NCBI GenBank assembly: GCA_029339505.1
Contig: JAQISU010000070.1
Coordinates: 1,917,501 to 1,981,500 of the forward strand
Direction: 5' to 3'
From: Unio delphinus
Taxonomy: Eukaryota; Mollusca; Bivalvia; Unionida; Unionidae
Length of the DNA: 64,000 nt
The position numbers were made by a program, and so were the translations under genes. The notes under the pieces were generated by a model. The model did not search any database and was not told where the DNA came from. It saw only the letters and a list, made by a program, of their open reading frames with translations. Of the stretch, positions 8,011 through 18,563 are shown one piece after another (the first letter of the stretch is position 1; each line of letters starts with the position of its first letter).

Positions 8011-8027
8011 AATTTATGTATAGAAAT
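8011..8027. promoter_or_regulatory. 17-bp divergent promoter region
   Basis: The zinc-ribbon start (8010, minus) and the ATPase start (8028, plus) are 17 bp apart, with an AT-rich TTATGTATA sequence. Spacing is 16-17 bp in B, C and D too. Both transcripts must start inside or very near this gap or use overlapping leaders; activity is inferred. Confidence 0.4.
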
Positions 8028-8687
8028 ATGGATATAATTGATTTTTCAGCGACGAAAACAAGAGAACCAATTAAGCATCATGCAGCGCTACCAAACTCTA
8101 TCCGGATGATTATAATCGGGCCATCTGGATCCGGTAAAACGCAATTGTTGCTCAATTTAATAATGAGATGGATGAAGTGGGATAAGTTGTATTTAATTGC
8201 CCCTAGCGTAGATGATCAACGATGTTATGAAGTGCTAAAAGATTTTAACGACAGCGCGGTAGAAAAATCCGGAGAGGGTATTATTGAGTTTATAACCGAT
8301 ATCGATGAAGCACCGAGCATTGATGATATTGATGGAGATATTAACAATTTAGTCGTATACGACGATATAATGTTAGATAAACAAAAAAATCCTGCTAGGA
8401 TCTTTTCCAGAGGCAGGCATAAAAACACTGACGTGATATATGTCACTCAACGCTACACTCAGGTTCCAAAAGTCATCAGAGATAACTGTAATTTATTGTC
8501 TGTATTCAACGGAGTTGATACTCATACGCTACGAAATATTTGGCAGACATGGTGTTCTGATATGGACTTCAATCAATTTCGAGATTTCTTTAGTTATGCT
8601 CAGTCGACTCCGCACGGATTCGCAACAATAAATCTACATGATCCTCGGACACGATATCGTATCGGACTCGATCAAATATTCGGTTAA
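8028..8687 (+). CDS. Genome-packaging ATPase (FtsK/HerA, A32-like)
   Basis: 219 aa starting MDIIDFSAT. Walker A GPSGSGKT near residue 35, Walker B NLVVYDDIM near 105, and a conserved VIYVTQRY sensor-like segment followed by RDNCN. This matches the packaging ATPases of Polintons, virophages and poxviruses in size and motifs. It would translocate the element genome into capsids. An upstream in-frame ATG (8016) adds four residues but D starts at the equivalent of 8028. Confidence 0.88.
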   Translation: MDIIDFSATKTREPIKHHAALPNSIRMIIIGPSGSGKTQLLLNLIMRWMKWDKLYLIAPSVDDQRCYEVLKDFNDSAVEKSGEGIIEFITDIDEAPSIDDIDGDINNLVVYDDIMLDKQKNPARIFSRGRHKNTDVIYVTQRYTQVPKVIRDNCNLLSVFNGVDTHTLRNIWQTWCSDMDFNQFRDFFSYAQSTPHGFATINLHDPRTRYRIGLDQIFG

Positions 8688-8715
8688 AATCATTTTATTA
8701 TTTTTATTAACCCAT

Positions 8716-8944
8716 AGCAGCAGAGAGGGTGGATGACAACAAGTTGCGACCAAAATTAATTAAAAAATCGTTTTCATTTTTTTAGTTAAAATGATTTCGT
8801 ATGTAGATTTCAATCAATTTTTTTGTCTGAAAACGTTGTAGGGTTCGCCTTTTTTTGGTTAAAATAAGATTATAAGACGGCTCGTTTTAGGATTTCAATC
8901 AAATTTTGTCTAAAAACGTTGTAGGATTCACCCTCTCTGCTGCT
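8716..8944. repeat. Right terminal repeat module of element A
   Basis: It begins with AGCAGCAGAGAGGGTG and ends with the inverted CACCCTCTCTGCTGCT, so the 229-bp module is itself bracketed by inverted motifs. Inside, a ~40-bp segment with AAAACGTTGTAGG is duplicated. The sequence between brackets differs from B. Confidence 0.7.
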
Positions 8945-9080
8945 ATACCTTATGATAATATACCAGAAGATTTATCTATTTCATATCAACTTAATTTTAG
9001 TTTTTAGTTACACACCCGTTGATAGCACTGTAGTTAGAGCATCAATAAGATGGATTCCAGAATATGTATCAGCGATTTGA
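8945..9080 (+). pseudogene. 3' remnant of fibre/spike-like gene, cut by insertion of A
   Basis: The final ~20 codons (VVRASIRWIPEYVSAI then TGA) align by eye with the end of the fibre-like protein at 38818-39666 (ALVSWYVEFVVDLS) and sit in the same position upstream of the two-TM gene. The rest of the gene would lie left of element A. Confidence 0.5.
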
Positions 9081-9120
9081 AAATGAAAATGAAATTAAAA
9101 TTGCAAAGCAATTTACAATA

Positions 9121-9667
9121 ATGTCAGTACAACTCGAAGAGTTACAACTACTTACAGTTCCAACTCTGTCTAGGTATCGTTATGATACCGTTTTTAAATA
9201 TCAACAACAATTACAAAACCACATAAATGTTTACACGATAAAAAGAAAAAATATACACGCCGAGTATCCATGCTTGATATTACTATATATTCAGTGTCGG
9301 GGTTTATCTCCGACGCCGGAATAATACTATCTTCGGTTACAATGACCGCACTGATCTTCGTCCCAATTGTTATATCAGCAGTTGCAACACTCACTGGGGT
9401 ATTCACTGGAATAACAAAAAAATATCCTCATGTTCCGTAAGTAAATTACGTGATTATACGTTAAAACTTTCAATAGCAACAAATGCTTATTCAGAATTAA
9501 CAGCGTTAATTTCATCATCAATTTCCGATCAAGAAATCACCGAAGAAGAATTTTCACATATTACTGATTTATATAATAACGTGATAAAGAAATTAAATAA
9601 TGACAATTTAAATAATGACAACAATACAAAACTCTCAAAAAAATCTTCGAATCACCAAAAAAAATAA
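9121..9667 (+). pseudogene. Two-TM coiled-coil protein, frameshifted
   Basis: It starts with TACAATAATG. The first part matches the B protein at 39717 (RYRYDTVFKYQQQL against QYRYDQVREYQTRL). Two frame changes, both at A-rich runs near 9240-9250 and 9415-9430, split the two hydrophobic segments and the C-terminal coiled coil from the start. Without them the frames together cover the whole B homologue. The final stop is at 9665-9667, overlapping the next gene. Confidence 0.6.
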
Positions 9668-9962
9668 TTCACTGGTTTTTTCTTGGAAATATCCAATTGA
9701 ATGGTATGTTATTTCAATCCCACCTGGCGAATACACAATCGCGGAAATCAATAAACAACTAAATCAGCGTATAAGTTTATTAACAACAGAAATTGAATCC
9801 AACACGATAATGTTACTTTCCAACCGGATGATATTTATAACATCACCGAAAATCGTCATTGATATTTACAATAGTAGTATTAGAACAGTTATAGGTTCGC
9901 CTGAACATCCGAATGAAAACAATTCCTTTTTTCTAACACATGGAAATCACGAAATTGAATGA
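9615..9962 (+). CDS. Short penton-like paralogue
   Basis: 115 aa. It shares with the larger proteins at 9994 and 40186 the segments NNSLVF, SIPPGEYTIAEIN and DIYNSSIRTVIG, but lacks the N-terminal strand region and the whole C-terminal half. It may be a truncated duplicate or a genuine small paralogue. It overlaps the end of the two-TM pseudogene. Confidence 0.5.
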   Translation: MTTIQNSQKNLRITKKNNSLVFSWKYPIEWYVISIPPGEYTIAEINKQLNQRISLLTTEIESNTIMLLSNRMIFITSPKIVIDIYNSSIRTVIGSPEHPNENNSFFLTHGNHEIE

Positions 9963-9993
9963 GTAATTAAAATTGCGAAACAGTTTTAAATAT

Positions 9994-11319
9994 ATGTCTA
10001 ATGAATTGCAACGAATCGCAGATAATACCACTCCGATGAGGACATCACTGATAACTATTACAACGAAAACTCCACAATTTAGCGTTGAATTTAATCCTCC
10101 GTTGAACGCATCTGAAATCGCGTTAACTCAGCTGCGGTGTTATTATAGTTGGCCAAATGTACGCTCAGAACGTTTTAAAGGTAAACCCCCCAATAACAGC
10201 TTCACATTTTCCGCTAATTATAAATTAAATCCAGATGGTTCTATCGCTGATACAACTACGTGGCATACAATTCATATACCTGTAGGCGCGTATGACATCG
10301 AAGACATCAATGATTTCATCACCGAAGAAATTGAAAATATAACCAAGATAACCACTACCGGTGATAAATACCCAATTGAGATACATGCAACAGAATCTTC
10401 GTTAAGTTCCATTATCGAAATAAATTCACCAAATTACGCCGTAGACATTTACAACAGTAGTATAAGGTCGTTATTGGGATATCCAGAGTTTATTCCAGGG
10501 ACCGTTGATATAAAAGATTTACCACGGGAGCCATTAAAGTATGATTATGTGTCTACGAAACAAGATTATCACGGCGTTAAATTATCATATGATTTACCTG
10601 ATATTAATATTAAGAAATCGATTTTAAATGATACAATAGATAAAGTATATATTGATCAGTATCTAGCGCTAATAAATAGTGAATTTGAAACAATTAGAGG
10701 TTATTTGATAACAGCAATAAGTGAACTACCACCACGTCGCGATGATGTTATCAAATTCATCGAAGTGTGTAATAAAATTATCGCCAAAATGGAATTTTAT
10801 AACAGTGAAATAATTAGAATTATTCTCACTGGTAGTCCTGAAATAAGAAAAGATTTTATAACAAAATTTAATATTCGCGTCGAAGATATTTCCACGTTTA
10901 AGTTACCAGGATATAACGTACCATGGATGCGTCAAAAACTTAGTGACACCATTGATGAATTCTTTCCACGGATTCACCAATATTGGCTGGATAATCTACC
11001 CGCAGTTCATTATCAATTACCAGAACCTAGAAAATCTGACTTTTTCACTAATGATCCACCAGTAATAGATCTGATTGGAAAATCTACAATTTTCAACTAC
11101 AACTTCGACATCAATTTTCTACGCCCTCAAGATATTTATCAAAAATATTCATATAGCGTCTACGACGGAACAGAAACTGATATGCTCGGCAGGTATGAAT
11201 ACAACGAATATGGTAGAATAATATGGCGGTTTAATCTTGGTGCTGAAGGTACAATTATAATCACAGAAAAATCACTTAAACCAACTTCGAGATCTTTTAC
11301 AGCAATCTCTATTACTTGA
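9994..11319 (+). CDS. Penton-like structural protein, D copy 2
   Basis: 441 aa. The start is at TATATG (MSNELQRIADNTTP). The N-terminal ~180 residues match the B protein at 40186: IALTQLRCYYSWPNVRS, HIPVGAYDIEDIN, DIYNSSIRSLLGYPE. The middle is helical (ISTFKLPGYNVP, DTIDEFFPRIHQYW). The C-terminus (from about YQLPEPRKSDFF) is unlike B and ends differently. A vertex/penton or other minor capsid role is inferred from position in the capsid block; the fold is not proven. Confidence 0.6.
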   Translation: MSNELQRIADNTTPMRTSLITITTKTPQFSVEFNPPLNASEIALTQLRCYYSWPNVRSERFKGKPPNNSFTFSANYKLNPDGSIADTTTWHTIHIPVGAYDIEDINDFITEEIENITKITTTGDKYPIEIHATESSLSSIIEINSPNYAVDIYNSSIRSLLGYPEFIPGTVDIKDLPREPLKYDYVSTKQDYHGVKLSYDLPDINIKKSILNDTIDKVYIDQYLALINSEFETIRGYLITAISELPPRRDDVIKFIEVCNKIIAKMEFYNSEIIRIILTGSPEIRKDFITKFNIRVEDISTFKLPGYNVPWMRQKLSDTIDEFFPRIHQYWLDNLPAVHYQLPEPRKSDFFTNDPPVIDLIGKSTIFNYNFDINFLRPQDIYQKYSYSVYDGTETDMLGRYEYNEYGRIIWRFNLGAEGTIIITEKSLKPTSRSFTAISIT

Positions 11320-11383
11320 TCTAACAACTCAGCGTGATACAATAAAACAACAACAACAATAATTAAATCAAATTATCGCTGAT

Positions 11384-11980
11384 ATGAATTATCTTAATGA
11401 TAGATTACTCTCGTTTGTTTATGAAGATCGGGGAAGTGCTAGCACTGGAAACGCTGGCGTTTCAAACAAAGAAATGTTAAAAAGGGTGTTTTCACGTACT
11501 AATGACAATTTAGTATTTATGAAATTCCAAGTTTGGGATGTACCAGCGTTGAAAGCATTAATGAATAAACTTATTGATGAACTCTTTCCTCAGATTCACG
11601 CGTTATGGTTTAAAATAAATCCACAACAAGCAATTCTTACATATAATAATTCACCGAGAAGCGCGCATAAACATAAATCCCCGGGTAACGTTAATATATC
11701 TTCGGTAATTGCTATCCATGTTATTTGTGATGCTATACTAGGCAGTTACACCGTTGACGTTGAAAAATCCGATAACGCGGATCAAGGTTATATTTTATTC
11801 ACATTCTCGCCGAATGTTTCTCCTGGTAGCTTAATTGTAAAGAATCCATCTCCGGCAACTTATTTGAGCACGGCTAACTTGTATAACACAAAAATGATTT
11901 TTAGAATAACAGATCAAGATTTTTCATGAATAGATCTCCGTGGAGAAATATTACAAATAACGCTAGATGTGAAATCGTAA
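11384..11980 (+). pseudogene. Penton-like copy 3, C-terminal half, with one nonsense codon
   Basis: It matches the C-terminal half of the B protein at 40186 (NVNISSVIAIHVICDAILGSY, QGYILFTFSPN). An in-frame TGA at 11927-11929 cuts it; beyond it the frame continues with residues like the B end (VLQI.L.VKS) to TAA at 11978. An N-terminal jelly-roll half is missing. It carries a GAAACGCTGGCGTTTC palindrome at 11448. A hairpin with arms GAAATCG/CGATTTTC spans its stop, as at 36283 and 41526 in B. Confidence 0.6.
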
Positions 11981-12032
11981 ACGATTTTCAAGGATTTTTA
12001 TAATTAAAAAAATAGCAAACATATAATATATA

Positions 12033-12446
12033 ATGAATCAAAAAATCGTCGACGATATTTCGCAACAACTTAATCGTGTAAATGAAATTCCCCAAGTCAA
12101 GGAAATAATAAACCCAAAAAAAATCTTACATTTTAACGCGGATTACCTCGCTGATGAATTCCGTAAAATAACATCAGCACAAGCTAAAGATTATCCAACA
12201 TACCGGTCTGAGTATCGTGTCGCGAAGACACTAATTCGGCAGCGAAATCAAATACTTTATCAACTTGGAAATTCTGTGATGGGAAATCCAGAAGATTTTA
12301 TATTGAAAGAATTTGTTGAACTTTCTAAATTGTTAACATCGCTGTTAAAAGCTGTCGGGAGTGTATTTGAAACCGAAAAAAACATTTCGATGTTTGCAGA
12401 TGAATTTGATAACACATATATATCTACTACGAAACTTTTAACGTAA
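12033..12446 (+). CDS. Uncharacterised 137-aa element protein
   Basis: It starts in ATATATAATG. Helical and basic, with YPTYRSEYRVAKTLIRQRNQ in the middle. It may be the diverged counterpart of the 118-aa protein of A/B/C (YMLPKKYALIKRIQN), which also neighbours the HNH gene, but similarity is weak and its orientation relative to HNH differs. No domain recognised. Confidence 0.5.
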   Translation: MNQKIVDDISQQLNRVNEIPQVKEIINPKKILHFNADYLADEFRKITSAQAKDYPTYRSEYRVAKTLIRQRNQILYQLGNSVMGNPEDFILKEFVELSKLLTSLLKAVGSVFETEKNISMFADEFDNTYISTTKLLT

Positions 12447-12615
12447 AATTGAAATTGAAATTGAAATTGCAAGCAATTTCCAAGTAATTTCCAAAGTAAT
12501 TTCCAAGGATTTTAATTTTTTTTTTACATTTTGTTACAAGTAATTTTAAAAATGAAATTGAAATTGAAATTGCAAGAAATTTCCAAGCAATTTCCAAGCA
12601 ATTTCCAAGGATTTT
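12440..12615. repeat. Clustered short inverted repeats (GAAATTG / CAATTTC)
   Basis: The gap between two convergent genes is made of repeated AAATTGAAATTG and AATTTCCAAG units that can pair with each other, plus AAGGATTTT. The same small motifs occur in other intergenic gaps of D and B. Possibly 3'-end/terminator structures or expanded small palindromes. Confidence 0.5.
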
Positions 12616-13153
12616 CACACGTATGTAAATGAAACTTTACAGTTAAATTTATCTGGGTACGTTGATGTTATTACACCATCAGCGGCTCGTTGTACCGAAG
12701 CGGGATTGATATTGAAATATATTGCAGCGGAATTTATTGATGGAAAATCTGTAACGTGAAAACCTTCGTTGAAAATCCTTTGGATTTTACATTCACTGGC
12801 ATAGATCTCTCTCGCGGTAACTGATCTTGGCATACGGTTTTTATTTTGATGCTTTTTATTAAGACTATTTTCTCGCGGAGTAACAATTCTTAAATTTTCA
12901 ATACGGTTATTTAATTTATTTCCGTCGATATGATCAATTACATACCCAAGTGGGATATCTCCGAGAAACACTTCAGCGATAAATCTATGGCTGCTATAAT
13001 TCCTTCTTTTTCCTTGAAAGTTACACAAATTCGTAAATAACCTGTATTATCAACAACGCCAATTTTTTTTCTTAACCGTCGATTTCTAATAGTTCCATCG
13101 GGAGCAGCTTCGTAATTAACGTAGATCGGATGCGAAATGAATTCGTTATACAT
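12615..13153 (-). pseudogene. HNH/NUMOD gene, frameshifted
   Basis: The N-terminal part (HPIYVNYEAAPDGTIRNRRL) and the C-terminal part (HRFIAEVF, VIDHIDGNKLNNRIENLR, NUMOD1-like PSINSAAIYFNI) are in different frames, changing near 13015-13030. It corresponds to 1662..2153 in A. A palindromic AAAATCC/GGATTTT insertion lies in the coding part near 12770. Confidence 0.65.
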
Positions 13154-13214
13154 TATTGTTATAAGGTTTTATTTGTTTAAATAGCATTTCTAAATTGTAA
13201 ACTACTAGCAGTTT

Positions 13215-13526
13215 TTAATTATTCTGTAATTGTGAAAATCTAAGAGATTTTCCATTTACGTAATCCTGAGGAGTTTGTATAACTGGAGTACGGTGATTTA
13301 TATGTGTGTAAACATCATAATATCGCTTTAATTCTCGATATCGTTTACCACCGTGATCCAAACATAATTGAGTTTCGCCTCGTACTCCAATACCGCATAC
13401 AATACATGGCTTCGGTCCAGTACTTCCACGTCGAATTGCTACTTGATGCTGTCCACAATATTCTTTTTTCGATAATTTATTACACGTATTTGTAGATCCG
13501 ATTAGCAACCACGCGCAGTGATTCAT
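13215..13526 (-). CDS. Small cysteine-rich (zinc-finger) protein, D
   Basis: 103 aa, MNHCAWLLIG start at ATATATAATG. It keeps the A/B pattern (CNK, CGQH, CIVCG, LC..GG, GKRYRELKRYYD), though one cysteine of the last pair is replaced (LCLDHGG). The frame is open while the neighbouring polymerase and HNH genes are broken. Confidence 0.7.
   Translation of the reverse strand: MNHCAWLLIGSTNTCNKLSKKEYCGQHQVAIRRGSTGPKPCIVCGIGVRGETQLCLDHGGKRYRELKRYYDVYTHINHRTPVIQTPQDYVNGKSLRFSQLQNN

Positions 13527-13601
<75 letters not shown>
13527..13601. repeat. (AT)n microsatellite in divergent promoter
   Basis: About 75 bp of alternating TA between the zinc-finger and polymerase start codons, where A and B have only 42 bp. 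Probably expansion of the TATATA promoter element. Confidence 0.9.
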
Positions 13602-13605
<4 letters not shown>

Positions 13606-13675
13606 TGTTTTTTTTAATTAAATTTTAAACAATTGTTTTAATTATTTTTTTGAATGAGATATTTGCTTTAATATA

Positions 13676-16600
13676 ATGAGTAAAATTTATTTTTCTTCGG
13701 ATGGAATTTCCGGTCTATCATTAAAGAAGATTAAGGATAAAACACTTATAGAAATAATAAGACGTGCTAAGAGGGAATTTCATAACGATGGAGCTATGCA
13801 TGTTTATATCACTTACAGAATAAGTGATTCTAAAAAACCCGTAGATGCTACAATGGATGAGACGCGTGCATGGAATATATTATCATTGTTACAACCTCAT
13901 GATTATTATGGTAAAATAAAATGGATTGAATGGAATACTAAAGATTAAATTTACGATTGGATTATCCGAGATAATTATAATCCTATATTGAGGAATAACA
14001 AAAATGTTATTTTTAATAGCAGTGTTAGCACTGGTATGTTAATTGGAATTGATAGCCATTATTATGTTCGAGCTTATCCTGTAACTGTAGTTATTTATGG
14101 ATTATATCGAATTCATGTAGATATAGATCATGATCGATTATATCCAATGCGGACATCGACGATGATAAATTGTGTTACTGAACGTGTAATGGAACACTTT
14201 ATAAATTCTAAACGAGGAAAGAAATTAACTTCACATCGTAAAGAAAACATAACATTATGGGGAAAACGTATGAGCGAGCAAGGAGGAGCTTCAATCGCAG
14301 ATGTTTCTAAGTTGGAAACGTTGTTGAGATTTCCGATTACAGTTAAAACTATAACCGGAGAGGTATTACATCATTGCCGATATAAATCAAATAAAGTACC
14401 AATTGAAATTGTTAATCATAACGGACATGCTTGGAATTCTACGATAACGGAATTTCCTTTGGATCGGATTGTAAAATACATACCTGATAAATTCACCAAA
14501 GATTGTTTCGTTAATGAACAGTTATTTGATGCGATCGCGGAAATAAACGGAAATAATCCAACTTCGGTGTGATTGTTGGGTAGTGGTGATGATCCTGAAA
14601 CCGGGTATGATCAATTTGTAAGACAGAACGGGGAAATATATCGAAGTGAAGAATTAGATAACAGGATGAGAAAAAACGCTGAAGACTTTATCGAAAATTT
14701 TGATGAGAAAATATTTATTAATAGTTTTACAGTTTCATCCGTGTTAGCGCATTACGCGCGTGAAAAGAATTCTTGGCGAAAAACTCCGAAGGGATTTCTC
14801 AACGACGTGAAGTTAAGTTGTATTGAATATGGTCACGGCGGATTATGGAATAGAAAATATAACAATACAAATTTAATCGCTGTTGATATGAACGCTAGTT
14901 ATCCAGGAGGGTTTTTAGGGATGGGAGCTTGCGCGGAATACTTTAAACGCTTTGGACATCCAACACATGAGATGACAAGAGTTAGTATTAATGGAGATTT
15001 ACCTGATTTTGATTTAACTGGATTTGCTAGCGTGTTATCGTTTGAACTTAAATCTGGTTTACATGAATGTAGTTATCTTTGGATTGGTAAACTTATGTCC
15101 GAAAGCGCGTGGATGCCAATTGTGTTGTTGCGATACATGCTTGACAGTGGTATGTTAACGTCGCTAGTAGTTGGTGAAGCTATAATAAGTTATAAATCGC
15201 AAGGGGAAATTTGGATGCCACAACCTAATTTAAACGTTGAAATAAAAAAATGTAAAAAACAATTCCCGGAATATGGGCATGAACAGATTATGAAATTAGC
15301 TGAACAATTATATTGTTACAGTGAAAAATCCGCAAAAGACCACGGACGAAAAATCATAGGGAAGTTTACCCAAGGTGGAAGATTTTCCAATGCAAGATAT
15401 TCTTCCAGGTTGATAATTGATCCAACTGAATATGAAATTCTCATTAAACATCTCACTGATAATGATAGATTTGTAACGAGTAAAAAAGCTTTTTTATCAA
15501 ATAAAAAAGAATATGGCAGAATTATTACCTACATCGAAGGAGAAAATCCTCAATGGACTCATTTAAGAGCTTCTATGTTAGCGTATACAAGCATTAATTT
15601 ATTTTCAATGATAAATAAATTTTCTTACATCGCTGTGAGAGTTGCGACTGATTCAATGTATATTCATTAGAAGTATATTTCTCGTGTTAAACCATTTCTC
15701 GGAGAAGGTTGGGGGGCGTGGAGAATCAAGCGAGAAAAATTACACGATTATAATCCTCACGCGGATGTTAAAATTTGCGATAATTATATTAAGAAAAATT
15801 TAGAAAATATTCCGAAATTCTCTTCTGCACCGTCAGTGCTAGATCCTATTACAAGATATAAAACTGTTTATTTAAACGGTTGTGGAGGATCTGGGAAAAC
15901 AGAAAGAGTTATTAGATGTTATAAAAATTCTTACATAAAAGGGTTAACGCCAACTCATAAACTTGGCAAGGATATAAGAAACCGCGGGATTCACGCTAAT
16001 ACTTATCATAGCTTTTTTAGATGGAAAGGTGATGCATGGACTCCTGAGAGAATGGGTGATAAATTTATATCACCGATAATTATGTGGGATGAGATATGTA
16101 CAGTATCGTTGAAAATGTTACAAACGTTTCTAGCGTGGTTATCCACGAAGAACACTAGCGTGATAATGTGCGGAGATGATGGTCAACCACCGCCATTTAA
16201 CGGAGAATCTCCTCATGAATGGTTAAAAGCCAATGTTGATTATTACGAAGAAACCACAGATGATTTCAGATCGTTAGATGAAGAAATAAAAGATTTAAAA
16301 TTTAGAATCCGACGGAAATCTAATAAAGTTCAATGTGAAATTCTCAGAGAGGTTATCACTGAAACTCCCGAAGAGGAATTCTGGTCAACGTGGACTCCTA
16401 ACGACATAGTATTTGCTAGTAGAAAAATAACTCGGGATGATATACAACAGCGGTTATTCGAAATACACAAGAATAAATTTCCTAACATGAAAGTACCGTT
16501 ATGTTATAGACCGTCTGATACGCGACAACAAAACATCAATGTGGAAATTCCTGGTGGTGGTGAAGAAAAATTAGTGTTTAATGAAATTGTATTAGTTGAC

Positions 16601-17095
16601 ATCGACGTAGTTAAAGATGAATTAAAAGATAATTCTCCATGGATCTTAGGTTATGCCGCTACGATACACTCTTCACAAGGGTTAACTATAACGGACACAA
16701 TTATTTGGATCGTAGACAATCGTATCGAATGGTCAAAGTTAGCGTATTTAGCGGTTTCTAGAGCGCGACGAATCAATCAGTTACGAAGAGTTGTCATCAC
16801 TGATAATACAAATATTTCCGATGTTGATATTTACAACGTTGATAAAAAACTATCAACATATAAACAACAAGATAAGAAAAAAAATAGAAATTTTTACATT
16901 AACGTGGATTTAATATTATAGCTGAAAACTCAACAAGATAATCACTGCGCGGCTTGTAATTGTGTTATGCACTGGCGGTATCACCCTGGAAATCTTCGTC
17001 AATTCACCGTTGATAGAATCGATGTTAATCTCGGACACGTCGTTGGTAATGTAAGATTAACATGTCTTGAGTGTAATATACATCACGCTAATTAA
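13676..17095 (+). pseudogene. PolB-SF1 helicase-HNH gene with four in-frame stops
   Basis: One continuous frame of 3.4 kb. It starts at ATATAATG and goes straight into the segment homologous to A residue ~200, with no basic repeat array. Polymerase motif A reads DMNASYP, motif C ATDSMYI; helicase Walker A GCGGSGKT, CGDDGQ, HSSQG and SRARR follow. Stops are TAA at 13946, TGA at 14570 (where A has Trp), TAG at 15668 just after motif C, and TAG at 16919, after which an in-frame HNH domain (CAACN ... CLECN) runs to 17095. No frameshift was found. Confidence 0.8.
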
Positions 17096-18029
17096 TTTTT
17101 CGTGGTGGTAATTGAGTATCGTCAGGAATAACTTGTAGTTGTTCTCGTGTAAATCCTCGCTGGGGTGCGGATGAATCTAATCTATAAATTGCTGGCCTGG
17201 TAGAAGATTGTATTAATGATGATATTTTATGTGTGGAAATACTCCAAATAGGATCAGTAGCCTTTGCGTTACCACCTTCGAGTTCACCTGGCTCATATAA
17301 ATATCTCACAGTGACATCACCAAGAATTTGTTCGTTGGAATTGGAAAATATTTTATTAAAAATTTTTCCCGATATATATTTTTTTTAATCGCGTCGTTAG
17401 GTTTGATACCAATCATTCGAGTTATTTCGTTATTTAACGCGGAAACTACTTTTGGTAATCTTGAAACCCATTCACGAGATCGAGTTTTTTGAGTAAATTC
17501 TTTCGCGTATTGATATCCAAATAATCGCTCAGCAAGAGTTCGATTAAATCGTTCTACAATTGCCTGATCGCGGTGTATTGCAGTGTGTCCTCGTCGTATG
17601 AGTTTTCATCATAGATGTAACAACACCTTGAAATTCCTTACCAGGATCAACTTGTAATAGATTTGGCCATCTTAGTGGACCTTTATGATAAATCTTTTCA
17701 AATACATCGGAGACTTCCCTTGACGACTTTGTTTTTAATGGTATTGCTTCCTTATATCTGCTAGCGATATCACCTACGGTTAACGCGTATTTGTAACCAT
17801 TATCGTGAGGAAGAAATAATATATCGGCTTGATGAACTTCATTTGGTACATAAACATCAAAGTGAGAATAATTAATTTTTTTACGACTAGGAAGATAAAT
17901 TTGCCATATAGCCTGTTTAGATAACCAATCTTTCGCGGTTTTATATTTCACTGATGCGGCGCTAGCGAGTTTTTTAATTGCTGCGTAACCTTTCCAATAT
18001 CCGATAGGAGAATAATAAATAGATTCCAT
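17088..18029 (-). pseudogene. DDE integrase, frameshifted/deleted
   Basis: The N-terminal 140 residues are open (MESIYYSP, HQADILF, LLQVDPGKEF). A small deletion near 17598-17605 shifts the frame before the catalytic glutamate, and a further change near 17330-17390 separates the C-terminal domain (RYLYEPGELEGG ... PPRKIN). The third catalytic residue is in another frame, so no active product is expected. Confidence 0.75.
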
Positions 18030-18053
18030 GTTATTATAAAATAATTTAGATTT

Positions 18054-18547
18054 TCAATTACCAAACAATAATTTACTTTTCATAACGGATTTTATTAACC
18101 AAGAAGCTAATTTTTCTTTGAATTTTTTATCTGGAATTGCATTTAACGCATGAATTAATTTTACATCCGCGAGATGGCGTTGCTGAATATCATCACTGCG
18201 ATAAGCTATGTCGTGTATTCTACAAGCCTCGTCGATAGCGTTAATTGGATCTTCACCTGGATTAGGTTGATCTTGATTATTTAACCGAATATCTAATCGA
18301 GTTCCAGGTCCACAATAACTATATCCTGGGAGGTGTTTTGCACCTGGATATTTTGCCCATGGAGCACCTGGAAGTTTAGTTAATTGTGCTGCTATGTCAC
18401 CGGCAACTTTTTTTTTATAAATCTAAAAATTTTTGTGCCACAAATTTCACAATTACCTGAAAGCGCCATTCGATTATTTTTAGTTGTAACTGTCGTTGGA
18501 TTATTTGTACCTGTACGTGCTCTACATTTCACACAATATAAATCCAT
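18054..18547 (-). CDS. Zinc-ribbon + PLA2-like protein with -1 frameshift junction, D
   Basis: The zero frame (18547 to 18392) encodes a 51-aa zinc ribbon (YCVKC ... CEICG). The -1 frame from the A9 run is open to TGA at 18054 and encodes the PLA2 domain with YCGPGT and ACRIHDIAYR. The heptamer here is A-AAA-AAG (18407-18413) in the same phase as in A, B and C. Both parts lack internal stops although polymerase and integrase of the same element are broken. Confidence 0.7.
18407..18413 (-). promoter_or_regulatory. -1 frameshift heptamer A-AAA-AAG
   Basis: It begins at a third codon position of the zinc-ribbon frame, inside an A9 run. Sequence on both sides has diverged from A/B/C, but run length, phase and following frame are kept. 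Confidence 0.65.
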
Positions 18548-18563
18548 AAATTATTTTATATAT

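Larger units (their letters stand above)
1..8944. mobile_element. Polinton-like element A (right-hand 8.9 kb; left end off window)
   Basis: This copy contains, from left, an acidic protein gene, an uncharacterised gene, HNH, zinc finger, PolB-helicase, HNH, integrase, zinc-ribbon/PLA2 and packaging ATPase, the mirror image of element B. It ends at 8944 with the terminal motif ...CTCTCTGCTGCT. Directly beyond that the sequence becomes the 3' part of a structural gene of another element (D), so A is inserted in D. All A genes visible here are open. The capsid block lies left of the window. Confidence 0.85.

Noticed and set aside
1..8944. Contaminating free virus contig instead of integrated element
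   Set aside because: Four copies are embedded in host-like repeats, one with a target duplication and one nested in another, which fits integration.
9194..9406. Minus-strand 70-aa open frame in D
   Set aside because: Antisense of the two-TM pseudogene; the plus strand explains the region.
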